A DNA stretch of 64,000 nucleotides from Bacillus pseudomycoides DSM 12442 (GCF_000161455.1 NZ_CM000745.1:1556517-1620516); one strand, 5' to 3'; numbered from the stretch's first letter, positions 53,080 to 62,078 are shown. Translations and numbers: made by a program. The notes: generated from the letters alone by a model not told the origin.

Positions 53080-53118
53080 ATGCCTCCTATTCTGAATGGA
53101 TATAGGGGGCATTTTTTT
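53080..53118 (+). terminator. Attenuator terminator of the ABC-F leader
   Basis: 11-bp stem with one wobble, loop TCTGAATGGAT, T7. Lies 33 bases before the ABC-F start codon. Confidence 0.8.
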
Positions 53119-53150
53119 GTCTCCTAAACTGGATAAAAGGGGATGTTACT

Positions 53151-54713
53151 ATGTTTTTATTAGAAGCTAATCATATAAAGTACTATGTACAGGATCGTTT
53201 ATTACTAGATGTGGACCAATTGCAAATTCATCAAAATGCTCGAATTGGGTTAGTTGGTAGAAATGGAAGCGGGAAAACGACGTTATTTCAAATGTTGGCT
53301 GGAAAAATTTCTCCAGAAGAAGGAAATGTTATTCAACGTACTAGGTGTGAGCTTTTGCCGCAGCTTAAACGAACAGATACAACAAAAAGTGGTGGGGAAG
53401 TGACGCAAGAATATGTCCAAAAAGCTCTTATGAAAGATGCCGAGCTTTTACTTGCAGATGAACCGACTACAAATCTTGATACAGAACATATCGAATGGTT
53501 GGAGAAAAAGTTAAAAAGTTGGCAAGGGGCATTTATCATTATTTCGCATGACCGTGCATTTTTAGATGCTCTTTGTACAACGATATGGGAATTGAATGAA
53601 GGGAAAATAAAAGAGTATACAGGCAACTATAGTGATTATGTAAAACAAAAAGAAATAGAGCTAAATCAAGAACAATTAGCGTATGAAAAGTATGAGAAAA
53701 AGAAAAAGCAGTTGGAAGAAGCGTTAAAGTTAAAAGAGAAAAAAGCTGAAAGAGCAACAAAGGCGCCAAAAAAGGTAAGTAAATCCGAAGCGAGAATTAC
53801 AGGAGCAAAGCCATACTTTGCCAAAAAGCAAAAGAAGCTACAAAAAACAGCAACGGCCATCGAAACGAGATTAGAAAAACTTGAAAAGGTAGAAAAAGTA
53901 AAGGGGCTCTCACCAATTAAGATGAATTTGCCAAATGCAGAAACGTTTAAAAACCGGATTATTCTTCGTGTAGATGGTGTAACAGGTAAAGTTGGGGAAC
54001 GTGTGCTTTGGAGCAAAACAAGTTTTCACATTCGGGGCGGTGATAAATTAGCGATTATCGGTTCAAATGGAAGTGGGAAAACGACATTTGTCAAAAAAAT
54101 CATGAACCAAGAGTATGGTATTAAGCTTTCACCAGCTGTTAAAATTGGCTATTTTAGTCAAAACTTAAACATATTAGATACGGAGAAATCAATTATCGAA
54201 AATGTCCAACTCTATTCAAAACAGGATGAAACACTGATTCGAACGGTTCTTGCGAGAATGCATTTTTTCAGAGATGATGTTTATAAGCCGGTAGGGGTTT
54301 TAAGTGGTGGTGAGCGAGTGAAAGTAGCGCTGACAAAGCTATTTTTAAGTGATATTAATACTTTAGTGTTAGATGAGCCGACGAACTTTCTTGATATGGA
54401 AGCTGTTGAAGCGTTAGAGTCTCTTCTAAAAGAATATGAAGGAAGTGTAATCTTTGTCTCGCATGATCGCCGGTTTATCGAAAATATTGCTACGCGAATT
54501 TTAACAATCCGCAATCAAAAGATTGAATTATTTGAAGGGAATTATCAGCAATATAAACTCAATCAAGTGGAAAAGACGCGAGATACGAAAGAAGATAAGC
54601 TTCTTTTACTTGAAACAAAAATATCGGAAGTGCTAAGTCGCTTAAGTATTGAACCGTCCGAAGAATTAGAAATAGAATTTCAAAAACTTTTAAAAGAAAA
54701 ACGAGAATTATAA
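53151..54713 (+). CDS. ABC-F ribosomal protection protein, Vga type
   Basis: Soluble twin-ATPase that binds the E site and dislodges lincosamides, pleuromutilins and streptogramin A. First ABC domain: GRNGSGKTT near residues 36-44, the odd signature KSGGEVTQ and LADEPTTNLD, both hallmarks of Vga proteins. The Lys/Glu-rich interdomain linker (about residues 165-260) ends in KGLSPIKMNL. Second domain: GSNGSGKTT near 304, VLSGGERVKV near 382 and LVLDEPTNFLDMEA. No membrane helices. AAAAGGGGA precedes the ATG. Confidence 0.92.
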   Translation: MFLLEANHIKYYVQDRLLLDVDQLQIHQNARIGLVGRNGSGKTTLFQMLAGKISPEEGNVIQRTRCELLPQLKRTDTTKSGGEVTQEYVQKALMKDAELLLADEPTTNLDTEHIEWLEKKLKSWQGAFIIISHDRAFLDALCTTIWELNEGKIKEYTGNYSDYVKQKEIELNQEQLAYEKYEKKKKQLEEALKLKEKKAERATKAPKKVSKSEARITGAKPYFAKKQKKLQKTATAIETRLEKLEKVEKVKGLSPIKMNLPNAETFKNRIILRVDGVTGKVGERVLWSKTSFHIRGGDKLAIIGSNGSGKTTFVKKIMNQEYGIKLSPAVKIGYFSQNLNILDTEKSIIENVQLYSKQDETLIRTVLARMHFFRDDVYKPVGVLSGGERVKVALTKLFLSDINTLVLDEPTNFLDMEAVEALESLLKEYEGSVIFVSHDRRFIENIATRILTIRNQKIELFEGNYQQYKLNQVEKTRDTKEDKLLLLETKISEVLSRLSIEPSEELEIEFQKLLKEKREL

Positions 54714-54727
54714 TTAAAGTTGATTAG

Positions 54728-54768
54728 AAAAAAGTACATCACGACTAATGGAGTGATGTACTTTTTTT
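54728..54768 (+). terminator. Terminator after the ABC-F gene
   Basis: Perfect 15-bp stem AAAAAAGTACATCAC / GTGATGTACTTTTTT. The following stretch to 55088 is AT-rich and holds no recognised gene. Confidence 0.9.
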
Positions 54769-55088
54769 GAGCTAGGTGTTGTCTTTTGTTTTTGCTAACA
54801 TGCGGATAGAACTACTGATCATGGAAGTAAGAGTGCAACACTCTTGTTTGTCTCTTTCTTCATCTTTGCTGATATAAAATAATCTAAAGAAAACTTCTTC
54901 CATTCAATTTTATAAAAATATATAAATTTAATGATTTTATGTATATAGATGAAATCGAAGTTGTGTTGCTGGAAAAAGAAATAAAACCAGTATAGAATAG
55001 AAAATGTTTTAAAAATCAGAAATTATTACAGTAAGTGTAATGTTAATTAGTTACATTTTCTGTTTTTTAGGGAAGGAGAGAGTGAATT

Positions 55089-56297
55089 ATGCAGGCAGTT
55101 TCAAAGGAAAATAAAATAGCTTCACCAACGATATATCGTATTTTATTTGCGATTAGTTTCGGTCATTTTTTAAATGACTCGATGCAAGCTGTTGTACCGG
55201 CACTGTTTCCTATTTTGGAAAAGTCGATGAATTTGTCCTATATGCAGGTAGGATGGATTGCATTCGCGTTAAATATGACGTCATCGATTATGCAGCCGGT
55301 GTTTGGGATGTATTCAGATAAGAAACCATCTCCATTTTTATTACCGCTCGGTATGTTTTCGAGTATGCTTGGGATGATTGGACTTGCGTTCGCACCAAAC
55401 TTTATTATCGTTATTATTTCAGTTTTATTTATCGGATTAGGATCAGCAGTCTTTCATCCTGAAGGCGCACGTGTTGCTTATATGGCAGCTGGTGCAAAGC
55501 GAGGGTTAGCGCAGTCAATTTATCAAGTAGGAGGAAATACAGGGAATTCTCTTGCACCAATTTTTACAGCGCTAATTTTTGTTCCGCTTGGGCAAGTTGG
55601 ATCACTTGGATTCACGGCTTTTGCAGCGGTAGGTATTGTGTTATTAATTTTTGTTTCAAATTGGTACAAAAATGAGTTAGTAAATGGTGCGATGCGAAGA
55701 AAGAAACGAGCTGCACTTGAGGCGGAGAATGCAATTGTTAGTAAGCATATTAAGTTTGTAATTGTTCTTCTTGTTTTCTTAACCTTTGTTCGTTCTTGGT
55801 ATGGAGCTGGCATTGGGAACTTCTATCAGTTTTATTTAATCGAGCATTATGGTGTGTCTATTAAAAATGCACAGTACTTTGTATTTGCTTTTATGATTGC
55901 TGGGGTACTGGGTACATTCTTTGGTGGGCCATTAGCAGATCGATTTGGTAAGAAAAATATTATCGTATTTTCAATGCTAGGTTCTGCGCCGCTTGCACTT
56001 TTATTACCACATGTTTCTCTAGCGTGGGTTGTGCCGTTATTTTTATGTATAGGTTTTATTAGTTCCAGTAGCTTTAGTGTTATTGTTGTGTATGCGCAGG
56101 AGCTCGTTCCGGGAAAAGTTGGAATGGTGTCAGGATTAATTGTCGGTCTTGCGTTTGGCCTTGGAGCATTAGGTGCCGTTGTTCTTGGGAAATTAGCAGA
56201 CGTGTATAGTCTGCAATTTATTATGGTATTATGTAGTTGTTTACCATTAATTGGACTTACGTCATGGTTACTACCAAGCGATCGAAAAACACGATAG
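55089..56297 (+). CDS. Fosmidomycin resistance-type MFS exporter (Fsr-like)
   Basis: Twelve-helix MFS protein of 402 residues. The N-terminal FGHFLNDSMQAVVPALFPIL, QPVFGMYSDKKPSP and FHPEGARVAYMAAGAKRGLAQSIYQVGGNTG are the Fsr family pattern. It may export fosmidomycin or other small anions. GGAAGGAGAG precedes the ATG at 55089. The cysteine synthase paralogue follows after 15 bases, so the two may share a transcript. Confidence 0.88.
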   Translation: MQAVSKENKIASPTIYRILFAISFGHFLNDSMQAVVPALFPILEKSMNLSYMQVGWIAFALNMTSSIMQPVFGMYSDKKPSPFLLPLGMFSSMLGMIGLAFAPNFIIVIISVLFIGLGSAVFHPEGARVAYMAAGAKRGLAQSIYQVGGNTGNSLAPIFTALIFVPLGQVGSLGFTAFAAVGIVLLIFVSNWYKNELVNGAMRRKKRAALEAENAIVSKHIKFVIVLLVFLTFVRSWYGAGIGNFYQFYLIEHYGVSIKNAQYFVFAFMIAGVLGTFFGGPLADRFGKKNIIVFSMLGSAPLALLLPHVSLAWVVPLFLCIGFISSSSFSVIVVYAQELVPGKVGMVSGLIVGLAFGLGALGAVVLGKLADVYSLQFIMVLCSCLPLIGLTSWLLPSDRKTR

Positions 56298-56312
56298 AAT
56301 AGGGGATGCGCT

Positions 56313-57230
56313 ATGAAACTATCTCAAAATGTTACAGAATTAATTGGAGATACACCTGTCTTACGGTTATCGCGATTCGTTCCAGAAGATGCGGCAGATG
56401 TGTATGTGAAATTGGAAATGTTTAATCCATCTCGTAGTGTGAAAGACCGAGCGGCGTATAATTTAATTCATATGGCGGAAGAGCAAGGGCTCATTAAGCC
56501 AGGTGATACGATTATTGAACCAACAAGTGGAAATACAGGGATTGGTTTAGCGATGAACGCAGCTGCTAAAGGATACAAAGCGATTTTAATTATGCCAGAT
56601 AATATGTCAAAAGAACGGATTAACTTGCTTAAGGCATATGGGGCTGAAGTTGTTTTGACACCCGCAGAACAAAGAATGCCAGGAGCAATTGCGAAGGCGG
56701 TAGAATTACAAAAACAAATATCAAATAGCTTTATTCCGCAGCAGTTTGAAAATCCAGCAAACCCGAATATTCATCGCTATACAACAGCTCTTGAAATTTA
56801 TGAACAAATGGATGGAAAGCTAGATGCATTTGTAGCAACTGCTGGAACTGGTGGAACCATTACTGGCACAGGAGAAATATTGAAAGAAAAACTACCAAAT
56901 TTATATATTGCAGTAGTTGAACCGAAAGGATCTCCTGTTTTATCTGGTGGTGTGCCGGGTCCTCATAAACTAGTTGGAACAAGCCCAGGGTTTATTCCGA
57001 AAAACTTAAATACGGAAATATATAATGAAATTATTCAAATTGCGGATGAAGAAGCGCTTAGTACAATGAGAAATCTAGCAAAACAAGAGGGAATATTAGT
57101 AGGACCATCTTCAGGTGCCTCGGTCTATGCTGCAATCACGATAGCAAAACAATTAGGTGCTGGTAAGAAAGTGTTATGTATTGCACCTGATACGGGAGAG
57201 CGTTATTTAAGTATGGGATTGTTTGAATAA
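56313..57230 (+). CDS. Cysteine synthase family PLP enzyme (CysK-like)
   Basis: O-acetylserine sulfhydrylase-type enzyme making cysteine from O-acetylserine and sulfide. Lys44 in NPSRSVKDRAA is the PLP lysine, EPTSGNTGIGLA the substrate loop, TAGTGGTITGTG the phosphate-binding loop and VGPSSGASVYAA the C-terminal serine. 305 residues fits CysK. It is probably a paralogue, since the main cysK lies elsewhere in Bacillus; a specialised substrate is possible. Start ATG 56313. Confidence 0.88.
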   Translation: MKLSQNVTELIGDTPVLRLSRFVPEDAADVYVKLEMFNPSRSVKDRAAYNLIHMAEEQGLIKPGDTIIEPTSGNTGIGLAMNAAAKGYKAILIMPDNMSKERINLLKAYGAEVVLTPAEQRMPGAIAKAVELQKQISNSFIPQQFENPANPNIHRYTTALEIYEQMDGKLDAFVATAGTGGTITGTGEILKEKLPNLYIAVVEPKGSPVLSGGVPGPHKLVGTSPGFIPKNLNTEIYNEIIQIADEEALSTMRNLAKQEGILVGPSSGASVYAAITIAKQLGAGKKVLCIAPDTGERYLSMGLFE

Positions 57231-57240
57231 GAAACATAAC

Positions 57241-57279
57241 AAAGAAGAGATTGTATGTATCATATACAATCTCTTCTTT
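57241..57279. terminator. Bidirectional terminator between cysK-like and flippase genes
   Basis: Perfect arms AAAGAAGAGATTGTAT / ATACAATCTCTTCTTT with T runs on both strands. Confidence 0.88.
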
Positions 57280-57282
57280 GTT

Positions 57283-58917
57283 TTATTTTACTAATTTTTT
57301 TAATATAGGTAAACGACCAATTCGATCACCAAGAATATGTGATGCTAGGCCACTTGTTAATACGAAAGTAAGATAGACAATTCCTCCAACCACGCCGCAA
57401 ATAATAACGATTAGCAATGATTCGATATAAGGTTGTCCAGGGATCAACCATCCGATAATCGCTTTTAATCCTATTACGACAGCGGACATTGCTGCGGAGT
57501 AAATTGTAATAAGAAATACTGTTTTAGCTGTTTCTGCAATATCAAAATTTGCAAATTTGACGATGCAATATAGCATAATGATATCAGAAACGAGATATCC
57601 AAGAATTGTTCCAAGTACTGCTCCATGCCCACCTAATAGATATAGAAGTGGCGTATTCACTAAGATTTTTACGAGAATACCAACTGAGAATGCAATCATT
57701 GTTTTTCGCTGATAATCAATGCCTTGTAAAATGGCTGCTGAAACAGTGAAAATCGCACTTAATACTGCTGATGGTGCATAAGAAATTAAATATTGAGACC
57801 CGCCTAAAGCGGTATCAGGACTCATATATACCATGCGGAATGCATCATATGCGATGCTAGCGAGTCCAAATGCAGCAGGGATTGTGAAGAATAACAATAA
57901 TTGGAAAATCTTTGTAATTTGTTCTTGTAATTCTTCTAGTTTCCCGCTTGTAAATGATTTTGTTATCGCTGGAATAATCGTAAGTGAAAATCCAGTTGCG
58001 AGCGAAGCGGGAATCATAATTAATTTTTGAGCATAGTTCGTTATATAAGCGAAAATCGCATTCGCAGTTTCAAGCGGTGTTCCAATTGCTCTTAGTGCAT
58101 CAGCAACTGTATATTGATCCACTAAAGTATAAAGTGGAATAGCGATCCCTACAAAAACAATAGGGATTGCGTAACGAAGTAGCTCCATATAAATGCTTTT
58201 TAATGAAATGTTTGAAGCCCTTGTTTTTAGTTCGCCTGCAGGTGGTTTTAAATGATTATATTTTTTCCAATACATGATTAAAATTGAAACGCTGGCAATT
58301 GCTCCAATAACAGCTCCGAATGTAGCGACTGCAACAGAAGACGCAACGGAACCACCTAGTAATTTTGAAACGATAAAACTACCTACTAAAATGAAAATGA
58401 CACGTGCAATTTGTTCCACAACTTGAGAAACAGCACTTGGCTTCATATGTTGGAATCCTTGGAAGTATCCACGTGTTACACTCATTGCTGGAACAATAAT
58501 GAGCGCAAAACTTAATGCTCGCATTGTAAGTGTTACATCAGCGATAAACCCCGGATCAGGTGTTTTGGAACGAATAATAAACTGCGATACGTAAGGTGCT
58601 CCGATAAATAAGATTAAAAATCCAGCGAAACCCATAAGTAGCATGATTTTCACACTAGAATTATACAGTTTCTTACTTGTGTTATAGTCACCTAATGCAT
58701 TATATTTAGCAACAAATTTCGACACAGCAATTGGAATGCCGGCTGTTGAAAAGCTAAGCAAGATGCCATACCAAGAATATGCATACGCATATAAAGCAAC
58801 CCCTTGTTCACCAACTAATAGTTGAAAGGGGAAGAAGTATATAAAGCCTAAAATACGCGAAATCATTGTGGCACCGCTTAGTAAAGCTGTACCTTTTAAA
58901 ACTTTTGAAGTAGACAA
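57283..58917 (-). CDS. MATE-like lipid flippase (MurJ/YtgP/SpoVB family)
   Basis: Fourteen-helix transporter of the polysaccharide/lipid flippase superfamily. The start LLSGATMISRILGFIYFFPF is the family N-terminus; AGIPIAVSKFVAKYNALGD and GSVIASKLLGG-like loops follow. 544 residues. Related B. subtilis proteins are YtgP (lipid II flippase) and SpoVB; I cannot tell which role applies. The TTG start at 58917 has AGGAGG 9 bases upstream. Confidence 0.87.
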   Translation of the reverse strand: MSTSKVLKGTALLSGATMISRILGFIYFFPFQLLVGEQGVALYAYAYSWYGILLSFSTAGIPIAVSKFVAKYNALGDYNTSKKLYNSSVKIMLLMGFAGFLILFIGAPYVSQFIIRSKTPDPGFIADVTLTMRALSFALIIVPAMSVTRGYFQGFQHMKPSAVSQVVEQIARVIFILVGSFIVSKLLGGSVASSVAVATFGAVIGAIASVSILIMYWKKYNHLKPPAGELKTRASNISLKSIYMELLRYAIPIVFVGIAIPLYTLVDQYTVADALRAIGTPLETANAIFAYITNYAQKLIMIPASLATGFSLTIIPAITKSFTSGKLEELQEQITKIFQLLLFFTIPAAFGLASIAYDAFRMVYMSPDTALGGSQYLISYAPSAVLSAIFTVSAAILQGIDYQRKTMIAFSVGILVKILVNTPLLYLLGGHGAVLGTILGYLVSDIIMLYCIVKFANFDIAETAKTVFLITIYSAAMSAVVIGLKAIIGWLIPGQPYIESLLIVIICGVVGGIVYLTFVLTSGLASHILGDRIGRLPILKKLVK

Positions 58918-59156
58918 AACCTTTCCTCCTACTCGTGCTCTGTTACAATCATCCTATACTACTATAAACCTGTCAGTGGATTTTATAAAGCATAAACCAT
59001 AAGTCGTGCAATAGTATTCATCAAAAAGTCATATTTTGAATTTTTATAGCAACAAATAGCAAATTAATACATAAAAATTCAAAAAAATCAGTTGACACTC
59101 TTTTTATTGTATGATAAAAATGATAGTAATCAATTCGGAAAACATATAGTTGGGCA

Positions 59157-59393
59157 ATGAAAGGGTAAAGTAGTGAAAATCTCCCTATGACAGAGAGCTG
59201 ATGGTTGGTGCGAATCAGTATATAGATTATTCATGAAGTTCGTCCTGGAGCATCTTTCATAAATCTCACATTGTGAGGAAATGAAAGACGGTAGTATATA
59301 CCGTTATCAAATAAAGTGGTGAAGAATTTTTTCACAACTAGGGTGGTACCGCGATATATATCGTCCCTACGTTTTTGCGTAGGGACGTTTTTT
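59157..59393 (+). promoter_or_regulatory. T-box leader (Phe specifier), aptamer and first terminator module
   Basis: Stem I from 59157 carries AGAGAGCTGATGGTTGGTGCGAATC and the specifier context GAAG-TTC-G before TCCTGGAG; TTC (59239-59241) codes Phe. Hairpins CTCACA.TGTGAG and ACGGTA / TACCGT stand in for stems II and III. The first T-box GGGTGGTACCGCG is at 59341-59353 and the first terminator CGTCCCTACG / CGTAGGGACG T6 at 59362-59393. Uncharged tRNA-Phe should promote read-through. Confidence 0.88.
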
Positions 59394-59420
59394 ATTTAGG
59401 GGTTATTTTAGTTGTATCTT

Positions 59421-59480
59421 CATAACTAGGGTGGTACCGCGATATTTTATCGTCCCTACGTTTTCGTAGGGGCTTTTTTT
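59421..59480 (+). promoter_or_regulatory. Second T-box antiterminator/terminator module
   Basis: CATAACTAGGGTGGTACCGC with the T-box at 59429-59441, then CGTCCCTACG TTTT CGTAGGGGC and T7. No second stem I is present between this and the first module. Confidence 0.85.
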
Positions 59481-59504
59481 ATTTCGGCAGTTTCTTAGTA
59501 TTTT

Positions 59505-59568
59505 TCACAACTAGGGTGGTACCGCGATATTTTTATCGTCCCTACGTTACTGTAGGGGCGATTTTTTG
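59505..59568 (+). promoter_or_regulatory. Third T-box antiterminator/terminator module
   Basis: TCACAACTAGGGTGGTACCG with the T-box at 59514-59526, then CGTCCCTAC / GTAGGGGCG and T6. Module spacing (88 and 85 bases) suggests in-place duplication. Confidence 0.85.
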
Positions 59569-59674
59569 TTTCTGAAGGGAAGTGGTTGTATTAGAAAGGG
59601 AAGAGGATAGAACAATACAAGTAAGTATGAAATGTAATAACAAGAAAAAATAGAAGAAGAGAGGAGATAGAAAG

Positions 59675-61012
59675 ATGAATTCACAGCAATGGACATCGAA
59701 ATTAGGTTTCGTTTTAGCTGCAGCAGGTTCAGCAATTGGCCTTGGCGCAATTTGGAAGTTTCCGTATATGGCCGGTATTGGAGGGGGCGGTGCCTTCTTT
59801 CTAATATTCATTGGTTTTACTTTACTGATTGGTTTACCTTTATTATTGGCAGAATTTTCAATCGGAAGAAGTACGCAAAAAGAGGCTGTTGATGCGTATA
59901 GAGAGATCGCTCCTAAAACATTATGGCCGTGGGTTGGTAAGTTAGGGATTGTAACATGTTTCATATTGCTTTCTTTCTACAGTGTTGTAGGAGGTTGGAT
60001 TTTATTATATTTATGGAATGCAATTACAGGTAGACTATGGGAAGGAAATGGTGCATACGAAGCAACATTTGGTGAAATCATTTCCAATCCATATTTAGCA
60101 GTTGGATCACAGCTATTATTTATTCTTATTACTATTTTTATCGTGAGTAAAGGCGTGCAAAATGGTGTTGAAAAAGTAAATAAATACTTTATGCCAGCAC
60201 TATTCGTTTTGTTCTTTGTGTTAATTGTTCGTGCGCTTACATTAGATGGAGCGGGAGAAGGGGTACGTTTCTTCTTACAACCTGATTTTTCGCATGTAAC
60301 GTCTGAGATTGTTTTATATGCGATGGGGCAATCGTTCTTCTCATTATCTGTCGGTGTGGCAGTAATGGTAACGTATAGCTCGTACTTGCCGAAAGAAGAA
60401 AATTTACCGCGTTCAGCATTTTCTATTGTTGGTTTAACACTTGTTATTACATTACTTGCGGGACTTGCAATTTTCCCGGTTGTATTTGCATTTGGAATGG
60501 AGCCATCTCAAGGACCGGGATTACTATTTATTGTATTACCGGCTATCTTCAGTAAAATGGCATTTGGAAAACTATTTTTCATTATTTTCTTATTACTATT
60601 CTTTTTTGCTACTGTAACATCTGCAATTTCTATGTTAGAGATTAGTGTTGCTTCCTTAACAAAAAAAGGAAAGGGAAAACGTGAAAAAATGGCATTGATT
60701 GTTGGATTACTAATCTTTGTTGTTGGAATTCCATCGGCACTATCATATGGTGTATTAAGTGATGTGAAGCTTTTTGGAAAAACAGTGTTTGATTTAGCAG
60801 ACTTTGCAGTAAGTAACGTTCTTATGCCGCTTGGTGTATTATTAGTTGCAATTTTCGTGCCATTAAAAATGAAGAAAGATGTATTAATGAAAGAACTGGG
60901 TGTCAGTAAAAATAAAGGCTATAAATTATTTGTATTATGGTTATTCTTACTTCGCTATATCGCACCAATTGCAATTATTATCGTATTTTTAAATGTAATT
61001 GGAGTGATTTAA
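59675..61012 (+). CDS. Sodium-dependent transporter, SNF (NSS) family
   Basis: Sodium-coupled amino acid symporter of the LeuT fold. The first helix motif AGSAIGLGAIWKFPYMAG is the sodium and substrate site of the family; about eleven helices and 445 residues are typical of the bacterial NSS class. The upstream T-box reads a Phe codon, so phenylalanine (or another aromatic amino acid) is the likely substrate, by inference. GAGAGGAGA precedes the ATG. Confidence 0.9.
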   Translation: MNSQQWTSKLGFVLAAAGSAIGLGAIWKFPYMAGIGGGGAFFLIFIGFTLLIGLPLLLAEFSIGRSTQKEAVDAYREIAPKTLWPWVGKLGIVTCFILLSFYSVVGGWILLYLWNAITGRLWEGNGAYEATFGEIISNPYLAVGSQLLFILITIFIVSKGVQNGVEKVNKYFMPALFVLFFVLIVRALTLDGAGEGVRFFLQPDFSHVTSEIVLYAMGQSFFSLSVGVAVMVTYSSYLPKEENLPRSAFSIVGLTLVITLLAGLAIFPVVFAFGMEPSQGPGLLFIVLPAIFSKMAFGKLFFIIFLLLFFFATVTSAISMLEISVASLTKKGKGKREKMALIVGLLIFVVGIPSALSYGVLSDVKLFGKTVFDLADFAVSNVLMPLGVLLVAIFVPLKMKKDVLMKELGVSKNKGYKLFVLWLFLLRYIAPIAIIIVFLNVIGVI

Positions 61013-61017
61013 AGTAC

Positions 61018-61053
61018 AAAAGGCTCTAGCATAACGTTATGCTAGAGCCTTTT
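61018..61053. terminator. Terminator after the SNF transporter gene
   Basis: Perfect 36-base palindrome AAAAGGCTCTAGCAT / ATGCTAGAGCCTTTT, able to act in both directions. Confidence 0.9.
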
Positions 61054-61063
61054 AATTATAGAA

Positions 61064-61381
61064 TTATCTTTTCTGTAATTCGTTTACTGTAACAAATTGA
61101 TAGCCTTTTTTAGATAAAGAATCTAAAATGCTTTCAATGGTCTTTAAGGCATTATTAGAATCGTCATACATGGAATGTAATAAAATGATAGATTCAGGTT
61201 CTACATTTTTTGTAGGAGCATCATCAAAGGTTAGGGCGACGACTTTTTGATTTGTTTCTACCCGATTTGTTAATTTACCAAATAGTTGATACGTTCGTGA
61301 ATTCATTAATTTATAAGTTCCAAAGAGTAGGAAGAGAAGAGTGGTTAGTATAATCAATGATGTAATGATTCTTTTGTTCAT
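61064..61381 (-). pseudogene. Polysaccharide deacetylase with internal deletion
   Basis: The N-terminal helix (ITSLIILTTLLFLLFG) and NodB motif 1 (VVALTFDDAPTKN, normally TFDDGPT) are joined directly to the C-terminal motif region ESIILLHSMYDDSN. About 100 residues between them, including the H(S/T)xxHP zinc motif, are missing, so the product would be 105 rather than about 240 residues. The deletion is in frame. Start ATG 61381 with GAGGGC upstream. Not expected to be active. Confidence 0.65.
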
Positions 61382-61487
61382 AAAGCGCCCTCACATTATT
61401 TTTAATTTTAAAAAGTAGTGGGATGCAAGTGAGGAAAATTTATCATATAATAAAGTTGAATCAAAAGGTATATTAGGAGGTGTTGAT

Positions 61488-61571
61488 ATGGCGATTACAA
61501 TACAATTGCCAGACACTGCAGCGTCTCATGCAAAGCCAAGTATGGAAATGGCGATACTTTGCGTGAGGTAG
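61488..61571 (+). pseudogene. Small ORF with strong ribosome binding site, apparently frameshifted
   Basis: ATG 61488 follows AGGAGG (61475-61480). The frame reads MAITIQLPDTAASHAKPS and stops at 61571. In another frame the downstream bases read YGNGDTLREVDK before a stop at 61579, which looks like a natural continuation; a shift near 61541 would join them into a protein of about 30 residues. Function unknown. Confidence 0.35.
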
Positions 61572-61672
61572 ACAAGTAGTATTCAATCGCCAAAATGAGC
61601 TCGTATCATTTCTTTTATATTTGGCTTTGCACCTTATTGAAATGAACCATAAAAAATAAGGGGCGAGCAGAA

Positions 61673-61936
61673 ATGAAATACGTAAAGGCAGCGACTGTTT
61701 TACCAGAAAACTTAATTGCAGAAATTCAAAAGTATGTACAAGGTGAAACAATTTACATTCCAAAACAAGAAACTAAACATTATAAATGGGGTACACGATC
61801 TGGCGGAAGAAAGCAACTTGATGCACGGAATAGAGACATTAAACATGCTTTTAAAAGTGGAACTACCATTCATCAATTAGCAGAGGAATACTTTCTTTCT
61901 ACGGAAACGATAAAAAAAATCGTGTATTCAAAATAA
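61673..61936 (+). CDS. CD3324-like small HTH protein
   Basis: 87 residues. The N-terminus MKYVKAATVLPENLIAEIQKYVQGE and central YIPKQETKHYKWGTRSGGRK match a small firmicute family, related to Mor-type activators, with a C-terminal helix-turn-helix (IHQLAEEYFLSTETIKKIV). Probably binds DNA; regulatory target unknown. GGGGCGAG lies before the ATG. Single gene with its own terminator. Confidence 0.75.
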   Translation: MKYVKAATVLPENLIAEIQKYVQGETIYIPKQETKHYKWGTRSGGRKQLDARNRDIKHAFKSGTTIHQLAEEYFLSTETIKKIVYSK

Positions 61937-61941
61937 TAATG

Positions 61942-61983
61942 AAAAACACTGATTATTCAATTAGAAATAATCAGTGCTTTTTG
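61942..61983 (+). terminator. Terminator after the HTH gene
   Basis: AAAAACACTGATTATT / AATAATCAGTGCTTTTT stem. Confidence 0.85.
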
Positions 61984-62078
61984 TGTATACTTTGTTTATG
62001 AATCGTTTTCGACATTTTATAAAATAAGTGTATTGTATACAATAAAAAGAGATCAACAATTTGTATGGAGTGATAATA

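Larger units (their letters stand above)
52870..53150 (+). promoter_or_regulatory. Attenuator leader of the Vga-type ABC-F gene
   Basis: Three mutually exclusive helices can be read. A: AATCCTATT (52922-52930) with AATAGGATT (53011-53019), 9 bp. B: TTCAGAATAGGA (53006-53017) with TCCTATTCTGAA (53085-53096), 12 bp. C: the terminator ATGCCTCCTAT (53080-53090) with ATAGGGGGCAT (53102-53112), then T7. A permits C; B blocks C. A minimal ORF (MKY stop) ends on the first base of helix A, so a ribosome held there would favour B and read-through. Confidence 0.65.

Noticed and set aside
53333..54016. Minus-strand ORFs of 76-116 codons within the ABC-F gene.
   Set aside because: They are antisense to Lys/Glu-rich codons (giving Phe/Ser-rich translations), without ribosome binding sites.
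59400..59570. Possibility that the extra T-box modules are CRISPR-like or tandem mobile repeats.
   Set aside because: Each unit is a complete T-box antiterminator plus terminator, and the changes keep the pairing; no spacers or transposase are present.
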